In this document: one piece after another, positions 57,172 through 64,000 of the stretch
Layout of the letters: each line of letters begins with the position of its first letter
Numbering within the stretch: position 1 is the stretch's first letter
Assembly (NCBI GenBank): GCA_963675135.1
Contig: OY776121.1
Location: forward strand, 73,052,265-73,116,264
DNA from: Galeopsis tetrahit
Taxonomy: Eukaryota; Streptophyta; Magnoliopsida; Lamiales; Lamiaceae
Length of the DNA: 64,000 bases
Direction of reading: 5' to 3'
Notes under the pieces: model-generated
The model's input: the letters and a program-made list of their open reading frames with translations, nothing else
What the model was told of the DNA's origin: nothing
Database searches by the model: none
Program-made: the position numbers and the translations under genes

Positions 57172-59264
57172 TGAAGAGAGGGGAGTATCATTCTTCCCCT
57201 CGAAACTTTCTCCTGCTTCATCAACTCGCCCACTGGAACCGCCTCCCTCTGCCTTCTCCTCTAGAGCGCCGGCTGTCACGATCGCCACAGGATCTGGGTT
57301 GGCCACATGGATAGGGAAGGTCACATTCTTCGAAGGCACCAGGTCATCTAACTTTAGAGCAGTTTGCTTCAATTTCGAGACGGCCTTCCTCATCCCAGGC
57401 AACCACCAGGGGGTGTTGATATCTTCATTAGGATCTCCAGGGAACTTGGGGGAGTGGCTAACTCATTCAGGCGAAGAGCACGAGTGTACTGACCATTGAA
57501 TCTAGGAGCAGAGTGTTCAGCTACGGCATTAGAAAACCCATGATCTATGAAGTGAGGAATATATGCGCCCATGGCTCCAAAGAAGCTGGTACTCTTAAGA
57601 AAGGCCTCCAACCATTCTTGATGCAGGGTGCCTAAAAACTCTGACCCATGGCGGAGGTAAAAAGAGAATCGATGCATAGTTTCATACCAGCCAAAGGAAG
57701 AGTAGCCTCCAAGCGCTCAACTTGCTCACCAAACTGAGTCTTCAATGAAGAAATCTCCTCCGAAAGCCTCGTCTTCTCCACTTGAAGTGCCTTACACTTC
57801 TGGTTTGCGTCCCGTAGTTCTGCTTCGAGTATCTCCTTCTTTACCTTTTCCAACTCCACCTGACTTTGGAGATCGTCCACTAGTTGAAGGGATTGAAGGG
57901 CTCGTTCGGATACATCAGAAAACAAGAGGCTAAACTACACAAGAAACGATATAAAGAAGTAAGGTATCTACACTTTCTCCTATTAATCATTCAAAGCAAT
58001 ATTGACATTAAAATATACATGCGTGAAACTGTGGGCGGAATGGACGATTCGTTCTTCCGAGGATAGAGCATTAAGGGCCTCGGTAGCAGAAGTCGGGGTG
58101 TGACGATCTATGAAAGCCATGAGGTGGTTGACGCTGATGTCACCAGGGGCATCTGGAATGACATTGGGCAGTGAGGACTTGACCTTGGACTTCTTCTTTT
58201 TAGAGGCATCAGGAGCAGGCGGCAATGAAGAAATTATGGCTTTTTTTGTGGAGGACCTGGTACGTTTTGCAACTGACCCAGTGGAAGGTTTCACTGGGGA
58301 GAGAGAGATAGGGGCCTTTGTGGAACTTTCAGGGGCCGGGGACTTAGCAACCATCGAGAGAGGAGTAGCATCACGAGAAATCTGAGTTAACCAACTCATA
58401 GCTACAAAAGAAAATATGAAAAGATGTTAATAATCGCAGCAGTTTGAATCTTGAAGGGGATGCTGAAGGGAGAGGAAATGGTATTACCGTCATCGGACCT
58501 AAAGGATAATCGGGGCGACCAAAACCAAAATGAGATAGGGCTCTAGGGTTCTTACAAATGCTCATTACATCGAAAAATCCATGGGCAGATACATGGTCAT
58601 TCAAATGGTCCATCACATCCAAATTTAGAGAGGAGCAAACAGAAAGAGGTGGACGGGGCACCCTAGGGTTCTCATAAATCCACCCTTCGTGAGGAAATTC
58701 CCAGGGAGAAGGGTTTGTGACAAAGAAATAATAGTCCTTCCAGTCCTAGACTCTTTCATGGAGCTTTTCCATGAATTTCCCGGTTCTGGAAGCACGGCCA
58801 CTAACATAGAAGAACCCGTCGGCAAATTTACACATATATTGGGTCAAGAAAAGCTGGGCTGAGGGCTCGCCCCCATTCCCCTTCATCAGAATGTAGAAGC
58901 CTAGCATCGCACGAATAGCGTTGGGGGTGAATTTATTGAGGGGTATGCGAAGGTAAGTGGAAATCTCAGAAAAGTAGGGATGGATTGGAAAGCGAAGGCC
59001 CGCTTTTAGTTGAGCCTCCTAGAAGGCCAGAGTATTGAGACCGGGGAAATTAGGGCGTTCCTTCTTATGAGCTGCCCTAACTATGTAATTACTGGGAAAT
59101 ATATCCGAACGAAGGAAGGCGGCTACACGTTCAGGAGGAAGCAGGGAGGAACCACAGATGGTATTCTTCAAAGAGGGATCAGTTATGGGAAATATGTGGA
59201 GTGAGTTGGAAGTTGAACTTCCCATGGAGGTGGAGTCTGATGAGGTCGGAACGGAAGATGACAT
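57172..59264 (-). pseudogene. Antisense extra gene of the Gypsy element (gypsy-type transposon protein)
   Basis: On the strand opposite pol, a multi-exon gene can be followed. The N-terminal exon from 59264 (MSSSVPTSSDSTSMG) has LLPPERVAAFLRSDIF, IRAMLGFYILMKGNGG, FLTQYMCKFADGFFYVSGR and WKDYYFFVTNPSPWEFPHEG. This matches the 'putative gypsy type transposon' (Transposase_28-like) domain as I recall it. Two in-frame stops interrupt it (after LNTLAF and after KLHERV). A basic Ser/Pro-rich exon (58399 down to about 58030) and a coiled-coil exon (57925-57632) follow; the frame shifts near 57420 before a final segment. Antisense extra frames between pol and 3' LTR are described for Tat elements. 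Function is unknown; exon limits are approximate. Confidence 0.65.
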
Positions 59265-59768
59265 GGGATTACAATAAAAGAAAAGTGAGTAAGAAGAGGA
59301 GATACCTGAGGTGAGGTCGGTTTTCGAAGATGGTGAAGTGGACGGTGAATGCGCGTAGAGGAGTTAAATTGCAGAAGTAGAAACGAGAATGAGAAGAATA
59401 GATAAGTTTGAAAAGAAGGAGAAGAGGGTTTTTTGGGGGAAATGAATAAGAGTTTTGCAATGATTACGCTGGAGAGAGAAAAGGGGAAAAACCGAGAAGA
59501 GTTAATAACCTCCCAATTAAAGCGCGCGTGACTGAGGAATGACGGTTGAATGTTGGGCCTCGGACGAACAACTGGATGCAAATTTTTCAAATTGAGTTGG
59601 CGTGTGGAAGACGAAAAGCCTTAACACTTTCTGGAGATAATTATTAAAAACAAATCGAGTCATTAATATTCGGAGGAAAATACAAGAAAGGAGTATTTAA
59701 AGGAATGGTTTATTTCTTTATAATTTATCTTATTATTTTCCTACTCTCTTAAAAATTATCCTTTTTAC
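59265..59768. other. Upstream region of the antisense gene
   Basis: No gene is visible. On the minus strand it precedes the antisense start codon and has a CT-rich leader (CTTCTTTTCAAACTTATC near 59405), consistent with an internal promoter region separate from the LTR. Confidence 0.35.
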
Positions 59769-59786
59769 GAGAGTAGGGGGAGTGGT
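59769..59786 (+). promoter_or_regulatory. Polypurine tract
   Basis: GAGAGTAGGGGGAGTGGT sits immediately 5' of the 3' LTR, the position and composition needed for plus-strand priming. Confidence 0.75.
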
Positions 59787-62334
59787 TGATGTAGATAAAT
59801 ATGTCGCTCTCGGAGGAGTCGACACGTGGAAACAGGATAAAACATAGTGATCTCAATTAGGTCAATGAACTTAAAGATTGGATTTATACACTCCTAGGCC
59901 CAGAGAGGGGAATGAGGGTAGTTGGGCTTCTAGCCCAGGTCCAGAACCTAATAACCTTTGAGCCCAGAGGTCAGGCCCAAAGGGAGCGCGTAATATGAAC
60001 CAGTTTCTCCTAATTAAGCCAAGGAGAAAAGTCGGCCCATAAAGAAAGGGCCAGTATATGAAAGGACCAAGTCATAAGGGGTGAAAACCAGGTCTTCAGG
60101 GAGTTGGGCCGATTTTAGAGGGAAGTGCAGCGGATATAGGGAGAAAGAGTCTCCTTCTCTCCCGAAAGAGGGGGCCAGGTATATAAGCACCTCATTTTTA
60201 CGTTATCAGGTACGTTTTTTTCATATATCAATACATTTTTACGAAATATACAGAGTGTTGGGAATAAAATGACATAAGTTTTGATTAAATACCAAAAACC
60301 CCTGAGACATGCCTAAGTCAAGATGATTGTGTTCTAAAAGTGCTAGAACACATAGTATAAGGCTAGATGAGAAGCTGATATGTTAGGCAGCTCTTAGATG
60401 ATTAGATGCACATTGTGAGGGGGAACCTATGCTTTGAAGATTATCAAGATCAAGTTCCCTCAAGGCTCAAAATCTGGAACAAACACTAAGGACAAGCATA
60501 CTCTATTGAAAACCAAATGCCTTGATCAGGAGAGTTGTCCGGAGAGATTGTATCCATGCAAAAACAAGGTTGTAAAGCTCAAAAGGACAAGGTTACTTAA
60601 ATGTTCTGATCAGGAGAGTTGTCCAGAGAGATTAACTCTGTGTGAAAACAAAAGCTCTGAAGCTAAGAGACCAAATATGCTGATCAGGAGAGTTGTCCCA
60701 GAAGAGTTGTCTCAGCAAGTTTGAACCAGAACAAAGGTTCTAATGTTTGAAGGTCAACCATGCTGAAGAGTTAGAGACAACCATACCCTAAAGAACCTCA
60801 ATACAACATGCTAAGATCACCTTGAAGTGAAGCAAAGGGAAAGAGCCAAGTCATCTGAAGAAGAGCAAGCCAACTTTGCTGATAAGCAAAACTGCTGATA
60901 GTGATAAGGAGAATTGTCCATTTGATAAGGAATGTTGTCCTATCATTGGATCAACCTTCAGAAGCCATGTCCAAGTCTTAACAAGAAGTCAAACATTGGG
61001 AAAAGTGCTGCAGAATGAAGACAAAGTCTTAACAACCGTTTATTACCCAAATAAGGACATGTCACTATCAAGAATCTGTCTTCCAGTTTGAAGAACTCAA
61101 GGAAGACATTTATAGCAATTTGGGGCTGCCTCTCCAACGGAAAAATCCTCCATTTTGTCTATAAATACAAGAAGTGTGAAGACCATTTGAAGCACCTCAA
61201 CCTTGACAAGAATATCCAACTATCCTACAAGTCAAAGTGCTTTCAAAGCTTTCAAAGAGACTATCTTAGTCTTCATACACTTCTTCTAAGCTGAACTTAC
61301 TGTATATCCATACAAAGCTTAGAGAGATATCATAATCCTTATACACTGATCTTCATTGTAAAGGATATCTCATTAGTTGGAACCTTACTTCAACCCTTAC
61401 CTCTTTCAAGTGAGAAAGTGAGAAGGTTATAGTAGTAGAAGTGGTAGGAGCTGACTGTTGAGAGAAGAACAGTTCAGTTCTGAGTTGAGAAGAGGGTACT
61501 AGGACTCTAGACATCCTAGGGATCAATTCACCAAGGAGTGGTGTTCTTGATCAAGTACACCTTGGCACTATAAAACAAGTTAATTCCAAGAGTGAAGGAA
61601 TTATCCTGTTAAATCAGGAAAAGTGGATGTAGGAGCTTGAGTCTCTGAACCACTATAAACCTCTTGTGTTGATTTGATTTTCAAGTACTTACATTCATTC
61701 AACACTGCACACAAAACTGATCTTTCAAAAGATACATATTCAAAGATTGTGCAAAAACTGTATTGGACAAGTTCCCTGAAATTAAACTGGATTGCATTGA
61801 ACTGACTAAGTGATTTCAGAAACTAAAGGAGTCTAAACTTAAAGGGTCAACCACTATTCCGCACATATAACTCCCCTAGATAGTTATTCAACTAAGTACT
61901 CAATAGTACTTAGTAGTTTGATTATCTTAGAAGAGTTAATCTTCTTCAGCAGAGTTGTCCAAGACAACATTGCTGATCTCTGGTTTGATCAAGTTTGAAA
62001 AGAATTTGCATACAAGTGTATTCCCCCCATACACTTGTTATATACTCCTTTCAGGACCAACACAGAGAATTAAGAAGAAAGACCATATTATTCACCGGAA
62101 TTTCCCTAAAGATACAGGGGAATTCCACTTTAATTCTCCAAAAGATCGATTCTGACTTGAGCGTCGGAGCTTCTACGCCGGAGCCCCCCTCCGGTATACT
62201 TTTGCAGGTCATTTTCGGATTCTCAAGGAGATTTACGTGAAGATTGCCAAGGACAAACAAGTGATTCAGTTCGTGATTAGTAGTGCTCGTAGAGGAACGA
62301 CTGATATCTAAGGGCGTTCTTTTTCGACGCATCA
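59787..62334 (+). repeat. 3' LTR of the Gypsy element, interrupted
   Basis: It begins TGATGTAGATAAATATG and ends GACGCATCA. The length is 2548 bp, but without the 1807-bp insertion and its 5-bp duplication it is 736 bp, matching the 5' LTR. Confidence 0.92.
60256..62062. mobile_element. Solo-LTR-like insertion (1.8 kb, probably Copia) in the 3' LTR
   Basis: It starts TGTTGGGAATAAAATG and ends AGGACCAACA, so it has TG...CA ends inside a TGTTGG/CCAACA inverted pair. It is flanked by CAGAG on both sides (60251-60255 and 62063-62067). It has no coding domain, primer site or internal LTR pair, as expected of a solo LTR. Internally it has diverged repeats of TGATCAGGAGAGTTGTCC (near 60524, 60607, 60679), a feature I associate with Sirevirus-type Copia LTRs. 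Alternative: a small non-autonomous element. Confidence 0.75.
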
Positions 62335-62339
62335 TGTAT

Positions 62340-64000
62340 GTATATGGATTCATATGTTAATTTTAAGTATTAAATGAATATTATATACTCCATTATTTTT
62401 TAATAATTTTATATGCTTTAAAATATAATTTTAATGTTAAAATAAAGGGGACAAACGAGTTGGCGAACCGCCCGTGCTTCTAGAAAAAAGAATTTAAAAA
62501 ATTCAATAATACAATAATACTTAATTTTTATGGATAAATTCTTATAAGCAATTAAATACTTCAGTGTAATTAAATTTTAAGTAATTTTAATATATTCTTA
62601 ACTATTCAATTAAATTTTTAACTAATCATATTAGAACTAAAATTAAAATGTGACTCATCTTTCTGATTAAAAACATACTTTAATTTCCAGCCTCCGCGTT
62701 TATTAGGACCCACTATATCGGATCAGTGTCTTCCAACTTTTTCCCTTTTTTTTGTTTTTAATATTTTTTATGTGAATTACTGAAAAATAATCTCTCTTTT
62801 CCAATTCTTTCTCCCAATTATTTATTAGTTTATATTGTCTTTTATAATTTTATTTCCGTTGATATTTCTCAACTATATATTCTGCCAGACTTGAGCATCT
62901 TATTAATTTATTATATATTCTCAATGATATAAATATTGGTGTAAGTTGACTCGATTGCACGTTTAATTTCATCATTTGTCAATTATTGTCTTGTATTTTC
63001 TAAAGCTATATATAAAGTAAATTGTATAGTAACTAATAAAAGTATTTTAAACGAATTTTAACATATATATTGACTCAATTAATGCTTGAAAAGTTTTCAA
63101 AAAAATAAAAAAATTAATGCTTGAAAAAACACCTATTAACTTAATTAAGTATATAACCGTAGGACTCGAAATTACTTTAATATATGATCTAGAGAGCCTT
63201 AGATCATGTAATTCTTTAATTTGATTAGTAAATCTTCATTTTATTTTTCAAAAAAACAATTAAGTTTTACCAAGATTTTTATTTTTATTGTCTGTCGGTA
63301 ATCTTTAAAATAAAGAGGATAAGAATAATAAAAAAGTGTATAAGTACTTAATCATGCGATCCATCATAACAATTCGTTTTCTTTTAATCTTTATAAAAAA
63401 AAGTCTACACATGCATGTACATGATGATATATATATTTCCTCTCTCATAACAATGACTCTTTCCTACTTCCATTTTTTTTTAAGTAGGAAAAAGACTTTG
63501 AATGGCCCATTAAAGCCAACTGCAATTTCATTACAAAATATATAATGATCATTTGATTCATTTTATCGGTACACTAATGATATATATTCAATAATTTTTT
63601 ATTTGGAAAAAAATATTTCTCTAGTAGTTAAACCAATTTTATTGTGAAATTAATTTTTATTTTGTATGTATTTTTTAATGTTATTAATTATTTTATTAGA
63701 GTGTACTGTATTAGTTTGAAAGTATTAATTATTTTATTATAAAGTACTAGTTTAATGTATTAGTTTATACTTCTCAAAAAAAATGTATTAGTTTTCAAAA
63801 AAAAAAAAAAATGTATTAGTTTATTAGTAACTTGTTGACGTTACTTTTTCAAATGACTCCACTTAGAAATTTCTCAAAATTTAAAATTTTGGATTTTATT
63901 TTATTTTTCAATCGTTTATGATAAAGGCATTTATATTTTTTAATTCTAATTCTATATCAATTTACATTTTTTAAAATTTTAATTATTTTCTCTTTTTCCT
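62340..64000. other. AT-rich intergenic DNA
   Basis: No gene is visible. A GGCGAACCGCCCGTGCTTCTAG patch near 62461-62482 stands out from AT-rich surroundings. ATGTATTAGTTT-type words recur near 63680-63820. Frames are short and low-complexity. Confidence 0.35.

Larger units (their letters stand above)
49390..62334 (+). mobile_element. Ty3/Gypsy LTR retrotransposon, Tat lineage, with antisense extra gene
   Basis: Full-length element flanked by TGTAT on both sides (49385-49389 and 62335-62339). Order: 5' LTR, primer-binding site, gag-protease, RT, two RNase H domains, integrase, tandem repeats, antisense gene, polypurine tract, 3' LTR. A second RNase H and extra genes between integrase and 3' LTR are known marks of the Tat clade (Retand/Ogre-like). 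By eye the two LTRs differ by about a dozen substitutions and one 1-bp indel over ~735 bp, mostly G-to-A/C-to-T type, so insertion is fairly recent. Several frameshifts and a deletion in the coding region make it non-autonomous. Confidence 0.93.

Overview
The window is nuclear DNA of a flowering plant, almost certainly a eudicot. Coding exons are split by GT-AG introns, intergenic DNA is very AT-rich, and plant-specific families are present (group I bZIP, CYP85-clan P450, serine decarboxylase, extensin, F-box). Plant transposon families fill much of the rest. I cannot name the species from sequence alone.

Five cellular genes look intact: a four-exon bZIP factor of the VIP1/RF2 type (6757-11006, +); a nine-exon cytochrome P450 most like CYP722 (12198-14645, +); a five-exon PLP-dependent serine decarboxylase (15568-18453, -), convergent with the P450 across a three-copy ~216-bp tandem repeat; a single-exon F-box protein (38868-40016, +); and an extensin (46619-47254, -). 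Broken genes are a FAR1-related 3' fragment (629-1278, -), a LINE tail (4592-5519, +) and a two-exon fragment of a PH-RCC1-FYVE (PRAF) gene (35107-36867, +).

Two large transposon regions dominate. From 22034 to 33156 lie three Mutator-like elements almost end to end. The central one (23103-30812, 7.7 kb) has 44-bp identical terminal inverted repeats and an 8-bp target duplication (CATTTAAA). It carries two convergent genes in a MuDR-like layout. The left gene joins a MULE transposase, an AT-hook linker and an OTU cysteine-protease domain in one reading frame. The right gene encodes a plant mobile domain (PMD) protein. The first introns of both genes and the space between their 3' ends are packed with GTCGAC palindromes. 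All reading frames in it now carry breaks.

From 49390 to 62334 lies a Tat-lineage Ty3/Gypsy retrotransposon with a 5-bp target duplication (TGTAT), dual RNase H domains, an antisense extra gene and two tandem-repeat arrays. Its 3' LTR is split by a 1.8-kb solo-LTR-like insertion with its own 5-bp duplication (CAGAG). Two non-autonomous hAT elements with perfect 8-bp duplications, several Stowaway-type MITEs, foldback elements and two copies of a tRNA-derived SINE fill other gaps. The bZIP, P450 and decarboxylase genes form a gene-dense island; no functional link between them is evident.
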